A stretch of 64,000 nucleotides of DNA, taken from contig NZ_CP101454.1 of the NCBI RefSeq assembly GCF_024362405.1, forward strand, positions 3,472,001 to 3,536,000, given 5' to 3'. This document shows, one piece after another, positions 8,684 to 17,176 of this stretch. A program made the position numbers and the translations under genes. Under the pieces are notes generated by a model. It had not been told where the DNA came from and made no database searches. It saw only the letters and a program-made list of their open reading frames with translations. The DNA comes from Halorarius litoreus (GTDB lineage Archaea > Halobacteriota > Halobacteria > Halobacteriales > Haloarculaceae). Within the stretch, counting starts at the first letter, position 1. The number at the start of each line of letters is the position of its first letter.

Positions 8684-11046
8684 GCGAGGGTCGACTCCTC
8701 GACCGCGAGACGCAGGCGCTCGTCGACTGGCAGCGCGAGGTGCTCGACGCCCACAACGACCGGTTTGAGGCCGCCAAGGAGCTCACCCAGCGGCTCGGCG
8801 GCCACTGGCGCGACGGCCACGCCGAGTTCGGCTTCTGGACACCCGAACTCGAGAACGTCCCGGCCGACGAGATCCGACTCGAACTGCTGACGCCGGCCAC
8901 CGACGTCGACCCCGGCGACCCACCGGAGTCGGCGACGTTCGAGCGTGTCACCGTCGACACCCGCCGCGAGGGCGAGTTCACGTGGGCGGCCGTCGAGGGC
9001 GTCCGTGCCGGCACACGGGACGAACTGGGGACGCTCTACCAGCTTGTGTACGAGCACGACGGCGAGCGGGGGACGGTGACCGACCCGCTCGCGGCGTCGG
9101 TGCCGTTCGGGGTCTTCGCCCCGCCGGAACTCTACGACCTCGACCGCCTCGACGAGACCCGCCCGGACCGCGACTACTTCCGGGCGCTCGGTACCGACGA
9201 CGAACCGGTACCGACGACCGACGACGACGGCCTCCCCCGCATCGACCCGGCGACGAGCATGGTCGAGATGCACCCGGGGACCGCCACCGAGGCAGGCTCG
9301 CTGGGCGGGCTGGCTCGCCGTCTCGACGGCATCGCCGAGCGAGAGCGCGGGGGAGAAGCGCTCTCGGCTGCCGACGAGAACTTCCTCGGCTACGACGCGG
9401 TCCAGCTGATGCCCGTCGAGCCCATCACCGAGAACGGCGACGAGCCGGGCCACTGGCGCCCGCAGGCGCGAACCGACGACGAGCTCGTCGTCGACCTCGC
9501 GAAGCCCGAGATGGTGAACTGGGGGTACGACATCGTCGTGGGCGGCTTCTCGGCGGTCAACCCCGCCATCCTCGAGACGGGGCGCCCCGACGAACTCGTC
9601 GACTTCATCGCTGCCTGCCACGCGATGCCGCGCCCGCTGAAGGTCGTGTTCGACGTGGCGCTCGGGCACGCCGACAACGGTGGGCTCCGTGTACTCAACG
9701 AACGCTACTTCTCGGGGCCCGGGATGTACGGGCAGGACCTCGACTACACCGAGCCCGTGGTTCGGGCGGTGCTGCTGGAACTCCAGCGGCGGAAACTCGA
9801 CTTCGGCGCGGACGGCATCCGCGTCGACGGCGCACAGGACTTCACGAACTGGGACGAGGACCGCGGCGAGTGGCACGACGACGCCTTCCTCGCGGAGATG
9901 GACGCCGTCACGCAGGAGGTCGCCGGCACGGAGTACCGCCCGTGGATGATCTACGAGGACGGCCGGCCGTGGCCACGCGAAGACTGGGAGCTCGCCTCGA
10001 CGTACCGCACCCTCATCGAGCAGCACCCCCACTCGTTCCAGTGGTCGCCCATCACCTTCGCGCACAACACGCCCGCGCTGCTGACGTTCTGGGCGACGAA
10101 GTGGTGGCGCGTCCGTGAGGTCGCCGACATGGGGAGCCAGTGGATTACGGGTGTGGCGAACCACGACACCGTCCGCCGCGGGACACAGCGCGCGGTTCCC
10201 GACTCGTGGGAGGACGGCGACCCTATCAATCCGTATCTGGGCGAGAACCCCCGCGAGACGCTCGACCGGGCGTACGACAACCCGGCGACGAACGCGCTCA
10301 TGCACTGTTTCCTCCCGGGCGTCCCGATGGACTTCCTCAACGCGAACCACCGGGGCCCGTGGGGGTTCGTCCGTGACACGGACGAGGACTGGAACGTGAA
10401 GGTCGTCGCCGACGAACACAACCTCGTCGAGTGGCAGGTCGCCGACGAGCACTTCGACGACGAGCGGTTCTTCTCGCGCATCAAGTCACTCGGGTTCGAG
10501 TCGCGCGACGACCTCGCAGAGTTCGTTCACGCGATGGCTCGGGTCGGTGAGGCCACGGACTTCGACCACGCGGCGATGGCCGAGATGCTGACGGCGCTCG
10601 ACGTCCCGCTCGGTGACGGTGAGCCCACGGCCGCGGACCTGCAGGCGTTCAGCTTCGCGTGGATGCGCGACGTCCACGAGTTCGCCACGCTCGACCACTG
10701 GCGCGACGCGCAGGACCCCGAGCGCACGGCGTTCGATCGGGCGGTTCGCGAGTTCCGCCACGAGCGCCCGTGGCTCCGCCACGACCTCACCGACGAGGAG
10801 ACGTTCGGCTACCGCCACCCGACGGACGGCACGGTCGTCTACTACGGCCACCGGGTCGGCCCGGACGAGGAACTGCTGTTCGTCGCGAACATGGAGGGGA
10901 TGGAGACGACCGTCACCCCCACGGACCTCGTGGGCGTGGCTGGCGACGGCTGGGAGGTTGCGCTCACGGCGCCTGACGCCGAAGTCGAGGTTGCCGACGG
11001 CCCCGTGACGCTCCCGAACGCCGCGATGGTCGTGTTCTCGCGGTAA
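8680..11046 (+). CDS. GH13-related hydrolase, possibly glucosylglycerol hydrolase-like
   Basis: A 788-residue GH13-type barrel protein, translationally coupled to the amylase. The family is divergent but the catalytic set can be traced: FDVALGHADNG replaces the usual DxxxNH of region I, GIRVDGAQDF gives a candidate nucleophile Asp383, WMIYEDGRPW a candidate acid/base Glu426, and GVANHDTVRRG a candidate Asp496. An N-terminal domain of about 230 residues and a long helical insertion before the C-terminal beta domain separate it from ordinary amylases. From memory it resembles proteins annotated as glucosylglycerol hydrolase (GghA), an osmolyte-degrading enzyme of cyanobacteria; I hold that only loosely. 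The operon context equally allows a role in branched or phosphorylated glucans. No signal peptide is seen. Confidence 0.7.
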   Translation: MSEGRLLDRETQALVDWQREVLDAHNDRFEAAKELTQRLGGHWRDGHAEFGFWTPELENVPADEIRLELLTPATDVDPGDPPESATFERVTVDTRREGEFTWAAVEGVRAGTRDELGTLYQLVYEHDGERGTVTDPLAASVPFGVFAPPELYDLDRLDETRPDRDYFRALGTDDEPVPTTDDDGLPRIDPATSMVEMHPGTATEAGSLGGLARRLDGIAERERGGEALSAADENFLGYDAVQLMPVEPITENGDEPGHWRPQARTDDELVVDLAKPEMVNWGYDIVVGGFSAVNPAILETGRPDELVDFIAACHAMPRPLKVVFDVALGHADNGGLRVLNERYFSGPGMYGQDLDYTEPVVRAVLLELQRRKLDFGADGIRVDGAQDFTNWDEDRGEWHDDAFLAEMDAVTQEVAGTEYRPWMIYEDGRPWPREDWELASTYRTLIEQHPHSFQWSPITFAHNTPALLTFWATKWWRVREVADMGSQWITGVANHDTVRRGTQRAVPDSWEDGDPINPYLGENPRETLDRAYDNPATNALMHCFLPGVPMDFLNANHRGPWGFVRDTDEDWNVKVVADEHNLVEWQVADEHFDDERFFSRIKSLGFESRDDLAEFVHAMARVGEATDFDHAAMAEMLTALDVPLGDGEPTAADLQAFSFAWMRDVHEFATLDHWRDAQDPERTAFDRAVREFRHERPWLRHDLTDEETFGYRHPTDGTVVYYGHRVGPDEELLFVANMEGMETTVTPTDLVGVAGDGWEVALTAPDAEVEVADGPVTLPNAAMVVFSR

Positions 11047-11135
11047 CGGTGGCATCGCTGTTCTTCTGTGCGTCGTGGGGTCCACTGACACCCAGTAGAA
11101 TGCAGCGCCAGGGTGACGAGTCCGAGATGTCGGGG

Positions 11136-12623
11136 CTACAGCCGCCCGTGGTACTCGGTCAGCTCCCGCAGCCGGTCGGCGAGGCCGTCGTCGAGTCCCT
11201 CCCACGTCACGCGCCAGTCCCAGTTGCCGCCGAGCGTCCCCGGCGTGTTGAATCGGGCGTCGCTCCCGAGCCCGAGCACGTCCTGTAGCGGCGTCACAGC
11301 AAGTTCAGCGTCCGAGCGCCACACCGCGTCGAGGACGTCCCAGTTGACTTCGGTTCCGTCAGTGTCGAGATAGAAGTTCGCACACTCGCGCTGGCGGTCG
11401 TCGCTGCTCTGGTACCAGCCGACGACCGTGTCCGTGTCGTGCGTGCCGGTGTAGCCCACGCAGTCCTCGGGGTAGGTGTGCGGGAGGTACATGTGGTTCT
11501 CCGCACACCAGTCCGCGTACAGTGGGACGCGCATCCCGGGGACGCCCACCGCCTCGCGGAGCGCGTGGAGTTCGGGCGTGAGATGGCCGAGGTCCTCCGC
11601 GATAGCCCGAAAGGAGCCGAGCTCGTCGGCGACCGTCTCGAACAGCTCTCTGCCGGGAGCCTCGCGCCACTCGCCTTCGCTCGGGTCGTCGGCATCGGTG
11701 GGAATGGCCCAGAACCGCTCGAACCCTTTGAAGTGGTCGATGCGAACCACGTCCACGAGGTCGTACAGGCGGCGGAACCGCCGGACCCACCAGTCGTAGC
11801 CGTTCGCGGCGAGCGCGTCCCAGTCGTACAGCGGGTTGCCCCAGCGCTGGCCGGCGTCCAGGTCCGGTGGGACCCCTGCCACCGACGCGGGCCGGTTCTC
11901 CTCGTCGAGGTCGAACGCGTCGGGGTTTGCCCACACGTCGACAGAGTCGGCGGCGACGTAGATGGGCACGTCACCCACGAGGTCGATGCCCCGCTCGCTG
12001 GCGGCTGCTCGCAAGTCCTGCCACTGTCGGTCGAAACAGAACTGGCGGAACGCCCGGTACTCGATCTCATCGGCGTGCTCCTCGCGGGCGGCGGCGAGCG
12101 CGTCGGGGTCGCGGAGCCGCACGTCGGCAGGCCAGTCGGTCCACGCCGCCTCGTACTCGCCTTTGAGCACGTCGTACAGCGCGTAGTCTTCGAGCCAGTC
12201 GGCCTCTCGCTCGCGGAACGCCTCGAACGCCTCGTGGGCTTCGGGGTCGGCGCGCTCGTCGAACGCCTCGAACGCCTCGCGGAGTTTCTCGTCCGTATAG
12301 GCTTTGACACGCTCGAACTCGACGTGGTGAGGGTCGAACGCGGGGCGGTCGTCGAGGTCGCTCGCGTGGAGCCAGCCCGCCTCGACGAGCGCGTCGAGGT
12401 CGACGAGCGTCGGGTTGCCCGCGAACGCCGAGGGCGACTGATACGGCGAGTCGCCGTGGATGCCAGACGTGGGGCCGAGCGGGCAGAACTGCCAGACCGA
12501 CGCCCCAGCGCGGTCGAGCCACTCGAGGAAGACGTGTGCCGGTTCGCCGAGCGTCCCGACCCCGTCCGGCCCGGGCAGGGCGGTGACGTGGAGCAGGACG
12601 CCGGCCTCGCGGTCGAACTGCAT
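11136..12623 (-). CDS. malQ: 4-alpha-glucanotransferase (amylomaltase, GH77)
   Basis: A 495-residue GH77 enzyme, near the usual length of about 500. It transfers alpha-1,4-glucan segments between maltodextrins and frees glucose. Visible motifs are CPLGPTSGIHGDSPYQSPSAFAGNP (46-70) at the donor site, RIDHFKGFERFW with nucleophile Asp296, AEDLGHLTPE with acid/base Glu343, and GTHDTDT with Asp396. The start MQFDREAGVLLHVTALPGPDG matches the family N-terminus; upstream in-frame residues are low complexity and were discarded. It converges on the GH13 gene with an 89-nt gap and is divergent from kdgK. No signal peptide is seen, which supports a cytoplasmic maltodextrin pathway with the GH13 and GH15 enzymes. 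Confidence 0.93.
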   Translation of the reverse strand: MQFDREAGVLLHVTALPGPDGVGTLGEPAHVFLEWLDRAGASVWQFCPLGPTSGIHGDSPYQSPSAFAGNPTLVDLDALVEAGWLHASDLDDRPAFDPHHVEFERVKAYTDEKLREAFEAFDERADPEAHEAFEAFREREADWLEDYALYDVLKGEYEAAWTDWPADVRLRDPDALAAAREEHADEIEYRAFRQFCFDRQWQDLRAAASERGIDLVGDVPIYVAADSVDVWANPDAFDLDEENRPASVAGVPPDLDAGQRWGNPLYDWDALAANGYDWWVRRFRRLYDLVDVVRIDHFKGFERFWAIPTDADDPSEGEWREAPGRELFETVADELGSFRAIAEDLGHLTPELHALREAVGVPGMRVPLYADWCAENHMYLPHTYPEDCVGYTGTHDTDTVVGWYQSSDDRQRECANFYLDTDGTEVNWDVLDAVWRSDAELAVTPLQDVLGLGSDARFNTPGTLGGNWDWRVTWEGLDDGLADRLRELTEYHGRL

Positions 12624-12698
12624 ACCCGCTCCACGTAGCCCCACGGTTTCAACGGTGCGGTCAGGCGACAGCCTCAAGGGTGCGAGCAGAGCGTGAGG

Positions 12699-12706
12699 CC
12701 TTTTAT
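12699..12706 (+). promoter_or_regulatory. TATA box of kdgK
   Basis: CTTTTATG, centred about 27 nt before the ATG at 12729. It supports a leaderless kdgK transcript and the choice of MPDLLTFGE as N-terminus over the longer in-frame ATG at 12693. Confidence 0.6.
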
Positions 12707-12728
12707 GCGGGCCGCCGGAGTCACGCGC

Positions 12729-13679
12729 ATGCCAGACCTTCTCACCTTCGGCGAGACCATGCTGCGGCTCACGCCGCCGGCCGACGAGCGCATCGAGGCC
12801 GCAGACACGCTCGCGGTCCACGTCGGCGGCGCCGAGAGCAACGTCGCCGTCGCCGCCCAGCGACTCGGCGTCGACGCCGCGTGGGCCTCAAAACTTCCTG
12901 ACTCACCACCGGCCGAGCGCATCGTCCGCGCGATTCGCGAGCAGGGCGTCGACCCGCTGATCGCCCGCGGCGAGGGGAGAGTCGGGACCTACTACCTCGA
13001 AACCGGTGACGCGCCGCGCGGCTCGAACGTTGTCTACGACCGCGAGGGCGCGGCCGTCCGTACCGCGACGCCCGACGACCTGCCGCTCGACCGCCTCCGC
13101 GACGCCGACATCTTCTACACGAGCGGCATCACGCCTGCACTCTCCGAGACGCTCGTCGACACCGTGGTCGAGCTGTTCGCCGTGGCGAACGACGCTGGGA
13201 CCGAGATCGCGTTCGATCTCAACTACCGGGCGAAGCTCTGGTCGCCCGAGGCGGCACGCGATACCCTCCGCGGCCTCCTGCCGGCCGTCGACACGCTCGT
13301 CGTCGCCGAGCGCGACGCCGCGACGGTGCTGGAGCGTGGGGGCGACGCCGAGTCGGTCGCCAGAGACCTCACAGCCGAGTACGACTGCGAGACCGCCGTC
13401 GTCACCCGTGGGGCCGAAGGTGCGCTCGCTGTCCACGACGGGACGACACACGAACAGCCGGTCTTCGATGCTGACTCGCCCTACCCCGTGGGAACTGGCG
13501 ACGCCTTCGTCGGGGGCTTCCTCGCGCGCCGCCTTCGGGGGGGTTCGGTCCCCGAGGCGCTGGAGTACGCCGCCGCGACAGCGGCCCTCAAGCGGACGAT
13601 TCCCGGCGACATGGCACAGCTCTCACCAGAGGAGGTCGCCGCGGTCGTCGCCGGCGAGGCCGACGAAATCTCCCGCTAG
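12729..13679 (+). CDS. kdgK: 2-keto-3-deoxygluconate kinase (PfkB family)
   Basis: A 316-residue ribokinase/PfkB-fold kinase that should phosphorylate KDG to KDPG, the step after gluconate dehydratase in the haloarchaeal pathway. The N-terminal LLTFGETMLRL and GGAESNVAVAAQRLG form the sugar site. IAFDLNYRAKLW is typical of KDG kinases. The C-terminal PYPVGTGDAFVGGFLARRL is the PfkB signature, with GTGDAF in place of the commoner GAGDAF; the catalytic Asp is kept. The last four bases (CTAG) are shared with the stop of the convergent MFS gene. A fructokinase role is less likely because the neighbour at 15.1 kb fits that better. Confidence 0.85.
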   Translation: MPDLLTFGETMLRLTPPADERIEAADTLAVHVGGAESNVAVAAQRLGVDAAWASKLPDSPPAERIVRAIREQGVDPLIARGEGRVGTYYLETGDAPRGSNVVYDREGAAVRTATPDDLPLDRLRDADIFYTSGITPALSETLVDTVVELFAVANDAGTEIAFDLNYRAKLWSPEAARDTLRGLLPAVDTLVVAERDAATVLERGGDAESVARDLTAEYDCETAVVTRGAEGALAVHDGTTHEQPVFDADSPYPVGTGDAFVGGFLARRLRGGSVPEALEYAAATAALKRTIPGDMAQLSPEEVAAVVAGEADEISR

Positions 13680-14992
13680 ATCGGTCGCGTCGGCCGCGAC
13701 TTCGTCCGCTGGTGGACGACGAAGACGACACCCGCGCCCACGAGCACGAGCACGCCCGCGAACGCGAACGCGAGGGTGAACCCGAACGTTGCGAGCCAGC
13801 CGCCGAGAAGACTGCCGATACCACCTGCGACCGCCGAGAGCGCGACGTAGACACCGAGCGCCTCCCCACGCACGCCACGCGGGGCGATCTTGGTCACGAG
13901 GGTCGATGCGGTGACGGCGATGACGGCCCACGCTGCGCCGATGACCGCGAAGACGCCGGCGACCGAGAGTAGGCCGGTCGTGCCGGCCGCGATGCCACCG
14001 ACCACCGCGACGGCCGGAATCGCGATGCCCCGAACCGTGAGCCCCGCGGCCTGCAACAGCGGCACGTCGAACTGGCCGGCGAGCTTGCCGGCGTACTCGT
14101 AGGAGACGGCCGAGCCGAGGCTCGCCACGAGATACAGCGCGAACACCTCGCCGCTGCCGAAGCCGGCCGCCGTGAGATAGATGGGGAGCGGCGCGAAGAA
14201 CGCTGCGAACCCCGCGAAGAAGAGGACGACTGCGCCGTAGTACACCGCGAGCGTCGGGGTGAACCGCTGGGCGAGCTCTCGCGGGTGGAACGAGACGGTC
14301 GTCCAGTAGAGCCGGCCGAACATGTAGGGGAACGTCGCCCCCCGGACGTTGAGCCGCTTCGCCTTGACCATCGCGCGGGCCACGCGGTCAGCCTGTGGGC
14401 GCGGGCTCGACAGTCGTCCCTCACCGCCGTCCGCCGGGAGGAAGCGAACGCCGAGCGCGATACCTGCGGCCGCACAGACGGCGCAGGCGACGAGGAACGA
14501 CTGCTGGACGGCGAGCGTCGGCAGGAACTGGCTTCCGAGGCCGGTCCAGATGACGCCGAGGACGAGCCCACCGGCCCAGCCGTAGCCCTGGAAGGCGTTG
14601 AGCGTCGCGTAGCGGTCGCTCCACGTCTGTTCGGCGGCGCCCGCGACGACGAGCAGCGAGAGCACCGGGCCGATGGCACCGGCGGCGAACCAGATGGCCG
14701 CGTTCGCCGCGATGACCGCGAGGATGGAGTCGACGAGCGCGACGGCGACGAGCCCCGCGGTCATGAGCACGAGTCCCCCGAGCACGAACGGTCGTTTCTT
14801 GCCCGTCTTGTCCGCGATGCGGCCGACGATGAGCGCGCCCGGCGCGCCGACGAAAGCAGCCGACGACGCCAGGAGTCCGAGGTCGACGGCCGTCCCCCCG
14901 AGCGCGACGACGTACAGCGGTACCAGCAGCGATGCCCCACCCAGCGCGACCGAGCCGACGGCCCACGCGTAGAGCCAACGAGTATCCGACAT
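13676..14992 (-). CDS. MFS transporter, 12 TM
   Basis: A 438-residue major facilitator with about twelve hydrophobic segments in two halves and a charged central loop (SPRPQADRVARAMVKAKRLN). The loop between TM2 and TM3 reads GRIADKTGKKRPFVLGG, the GxxxDxxGRK-type signature of MFS exporters and symporters. The start MSDTRWLYAWAV was chosen because helix 1 follows at once; the open frame continues far upstream only as low-complexity sequence. It lies between two sugar kinases, so transport of a sugar or sugar acid is plausible but not shown. Its stop interlocks with that of kdgK. It is divergent from the PfkB gene, with an 79-nt gap holding T-rich TATA candidates on both strands. Confidence 0.85.
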   Translation of the reverse strand: MSDTRWLYAWAVGSVALGGASLLVPLYVVALGGTAVDLGLLASSAAFVGAPGALIVGRIADKTGKKRPFVLGGLVLMTAGLVAVALVDSILAVIAANAAIWFAAGAIGPVLSLLVVAGAAEQTWSDRYATLNAFQGYGWAGGLVLGVIWTGLGSQFLPTLAVQQSFLVACAVCAAAGIALGVRFLPADGGEGRLSSPRPQADRVARAMVKAKRLNVRGATFPYMFGRLYWTTVSFHPRELAQRFTPTLAVYYGAVVLFFAGFAAFFAPLPIYLTAAGFGSGEVFALYLVASLGSAVSYEYAGKLAGQFDVPLLQAAGLTVRGIAIPAVAVVGGIAAGTTGLLSVAGVFAVIGAAWAVIAVTASTLVTKIAPRGVRGEALGVYVALSAVAGGIGSLLGGWLATFGFTLAFAFAGVLVLVGAGVVFVVHQRTKSRPTRPI

Positions 14993-15071
14993 ACGCTCGG
15001 AAGTGAGGGGGAGGGAAAAAGCGTTCCGACGGAGTCGGCGGACTTTTTGGCTGGACACGAGGAGTCGAGGT

Positions 15072-16016
15072 ATGGACCCGGACATCCTCGTGGCCGGCGA
15101 GACGCTCGTGGACTTCCTCCCCGACCGTGCCGGCCCACTGGCGACCGTCGAGTCGTTCACCCGGCGGCCGGGCGGGGCTCCGGCGAACGTCGCCGTCGGC
15201 CTCGCGACGCTCGACCGCACGCCGTGGTTCTGGACGCGCGTCGGCACCGACCCGTTCGGTGACCTGCTGGTCGAGACGCTGGAAGCGCACGGCCTACCCC
15301 AGCGGTTCGTCGAGCGGGACCCCGAGGCGAAGACGACGCTCGCGTTCGTCGAACACGACGAGACGGCCGACCGCGCGTTCACCTTCTACCGCGACCGCAC
15401 GGCGGACACGCGACTCCAAGCAGGCACGGTCCCAGACGAGACGCTCGCCAGCGTGGCGTGGGTGTACGTCGGCGGCGTCGAACTCGCGACCGAGCCAGCC
15501 CGAGCCGCGACGTTCGACCTCGTCGAGCGCGCTCGGGAGCAGGACGCGACGGTCGTGTTCGACCCCAACGCCCGCCCCGAACTCTGGGGCGACGACTTCG
15601 CCGAGGTCGTCGGCCGCGCCTTCGAGTACGCGGACGTGGTGAAAGCCACCCCGGAAGACCTTGCGGCTGCCGGCTTCGAAGGCGACCCCGAGGCGCTCGC
15701 GGCGGCGGTCCACGACGCCGGTCCCCACACCTTGCTCCTCACCCGCGGCTCCGAGGGCGCGTTCGCTTCGGCAACGGCTGAGGCACCGTGGGGGCCCGCG
15801 ACGGTCGAGCACGCGGGCTACGCGGTCGACCCCGTCGACACGACCGGCGCGGGCGACGCCTTCACGGCTGGCGCGCTCGCGGCGCTCGCGGACGGCGAAT
15901 CGCTGGAGGAAGTCCTGACGTTCGGGAACGCCGTCGCCGCGGTCACGACGACCGCCGAGGGGGCGATGACCGCGCTCCCCGACCAGGACGCGGTCGCCGC
16001 GTTCAGAGCCGAGTAG
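15072..16016 (+). CDS. PfkB-family sugar kinase, fructokinase-like
   Basis: A 314-residue ribokinase-fold kinase. ILVAGETLVDFLPDRAGPL and RRPGGAPANVAVGLATL form the N-terminal sugar-binding segment, and DTTGAGDAFTAGALAAL is the C-terminal signature with the catalytic Asp and anion hole. The N-terminal FLP and GGAPANVA pattern is typical of bacterial fructokinases, so fructose is the likeliest substrate. Other hexoses or ketodeoxy sugars remain possible. The ATG at 15072 follows a T-rich TATA candidate (ACTTTTTGG) at about -27. It ends one base before the stop codon of the convergent M24-fold gene and is divergent from the MFS gene, which may import its substrate. Confidence 0.75.
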   Translation: MDPDILVAGETLVDFLPDRAGPLATVESFTRRPGGAPANVAVGLATLDRTPWFWTRVGTDPFGDLLVETLEAHGLPQRFVERDPEAKTTLAFVEHDETADRAFTFYRDRTADTRLQAGTVPDETLASVAWVYVGGVELATEPARAATFDLVERAREQDATVVFDPNARPELWGDDFAEVVGRAFEYADVVKATPEDLAAAGFEGDPEALAAAVHDAGPHTLLLTRGSEGAFASATAEAPWGPATVEHAGYAVDPVDTTGAGDAFTAGALAALADGESLEEVLTFGNAVAAVTTTAEGAMTALPDQDAVAAFRAE

Positions 16017-17120
16017 TCACCGCTGGAGGACGACCGGGCGCGGGAGCGTCAGGTCGAAGCCGACCGCGCTCGCCGCTCGTTCGGGCCAGTCACCCGTCCG
16101 GGTGAGCGGCTCGACACCGTCGTCGGTGACGAGCACCGTGTCCTCGCTCTTCGCGCCCTGCACCGTCGGATTCCACGCGTACGCCATCGGGAGATGGACG
16201 CGCTCGGTACTGTCGGGCGTGGCGATCCACTCGCGGCCAGTGAACCCGGCAGCACCCCCCTGGTGATGTTCGCGCCACTCGCCGTCGAAGCCGACCGCCG
16301 TGTAGGCGTCCTGCATCGCGTGGAACACCTCGTCGGCGGTGCCTCCCCGTCGGCCGACCGACCGAGTTGCCGCCAGCGCCGTCGCTTCGACGCCCGTGGC
16401 AGCGGCGTGGCGCTCGGTGAGCCACGGGGGCGCGTCGAACGCCACGGTCCGGGTACAGCTCGCGTACAGGCCCCCGCGGCTCGCGGTGACAGAGACTAGC
16501 GCGTAGTCGCCGAGTTCAGTCTCGGTTGGCGTGTAGTGCCGGTACTGCTGGGCACGCCTCGCGCCACCGACGAGTGCGACGGGCGTGTCGATGCCGCGGT
16601 CGGCGAGTCGACCCCGGAGGTCGGCGGCGACGGCTCGCTCGGTGACGTCGGGCGCGGCGTCCCGGCAGACAGCCTCGACGGCGGTGGCGACCTCGCGCCC
16701 GAGTTCACGGTACTGCTCGACGTCCCGTTCCGTGAGCGGCTGGCGAAGGCTGCTGGCGTTGACCGGGGCGAAGCCGTCGACCGGGAAGTCCGCGGCGGCG
16801 GGCGTCGGCGACCGTTCGGCGACCGCCTCAGCGAGCGACGACTCGTGCCACGGAAACGTCTCGATATCGACGTGGCTGGGCAGTTCTTCGGCAGCGAGCC
16901 GAAGTCCTTCGATGTCGTTCGTGACGACCGTGAGCGACCCGTCGTAGCCGACTGCAGCGACGCCAACGTCGCCCGCGCGGTCCACCACGTTGTTCCCGCC
17001 GGTGAGCCACGCGAAGCTGTCGGGGCGTGCGAACCAGACCGCCTCCAGCCCACGGGCGGCTAGCAGCGCGTCGAGCCGCGATGCCCGCTGGGCCGGGAGC
17101 GTCTCTATCGCAGTCGCCAT
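16017..17120 (-). CDS. M24-fold (pita-bread) protein lacking metal ligands
   Basis: A 367-residue protein with the two-domain layout of M24 aminopeptidases: a creatinase-type N-terminal domain (about 1-130) and a pita-bread C-terminal domain. The catalytic metal site is not intact. In the conserved Asp-x10-Asp segment before TRT, both aspartates are serine here (Ser210 and Ser221 in YALVSVTASRGGLYASCTRT). The Glu of the EPG motif is Asn (WNPTVQG). The His region (HHQGGAAGF, 285-293) and the last Glu (KSEDTVLVT, Glu326) remain. Creatinase is the precedent for a metal-free relative with hydrolase activity. A catabolic C-N hydrolase or a binding-only protein are both possible. It shares a 56-nt divergent promoter region, with a TrmB-type site, with the GapN-like gene. 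Confidence 0.75.
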   Translation of the reverse strand: MATAIETLPAQRASRLDALLAARGLEAVWFARPDSFAWLTGGNNVVDRAGDVGVAAVGYDGSLTVVTNDIEGLRLAAEELPSHVDIETFPWHESSLAEAVAERSPTPAAADFPVDGFAPVNASSLRQPLTERDVEQYRELGREVATAVEAVCRDAAPDVTERAVAADLRGRLADRGIDTPVALVGGARRAQQYRHYTPTETELGDYALVSVTASRGGLYASCTRTVAFDAPPWLTERHAAATGVEATALAATRSVGRRGGTADEVFHAMQDAYTAVGFDGEWREHHQGGAAGFTGREWIATPDSTERVHLPMAYAWNPTVQGAKSEDTVLVTDDGVEPLTRTGDWPERAASAVGFDLTLPRPVVLQR

Positions 17121-17127
17121 CAATATT

Positions 17128-17143
17128 TATTCTGTAGTGAGTA
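17128..17143 (+). promoter_or_regulatory. TrmB-type site between M24 gene and gapN-like gene
   Basis: TATT-N7-GAGTA, one mismatch to the TACT-N7-GAGTA consensus. It lies 34-49 nt before the ATG at 17177, just upstream of a TATA-like CTTAATG (17148-17154). Seen from the minus-strand M24 gene (ATG at 17120) it covers the core promoter between TATA and start. The same bound protein could therefore act oppositely on the two genes (inference). Confidence 0.6.
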
Positions 17144-17176
17144 AACTTCTTAATGCTGGCGGTCCGAATTAGAGCT

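Noticed and set aside
8473-10452. A 659-codon minus-strand frame opposite the second GH13 gene.
   Set aside because: It is a shadow of a real gene with GH13 motifs; no homologous motif is seen in the antisense product.
15003-15071. Longer N-terminus for the PfkB-type kinase (from 15003).
   Set aside because: The family begins at MDPDILVAGE; the extension covers the promoter region shared with the MFS gene.
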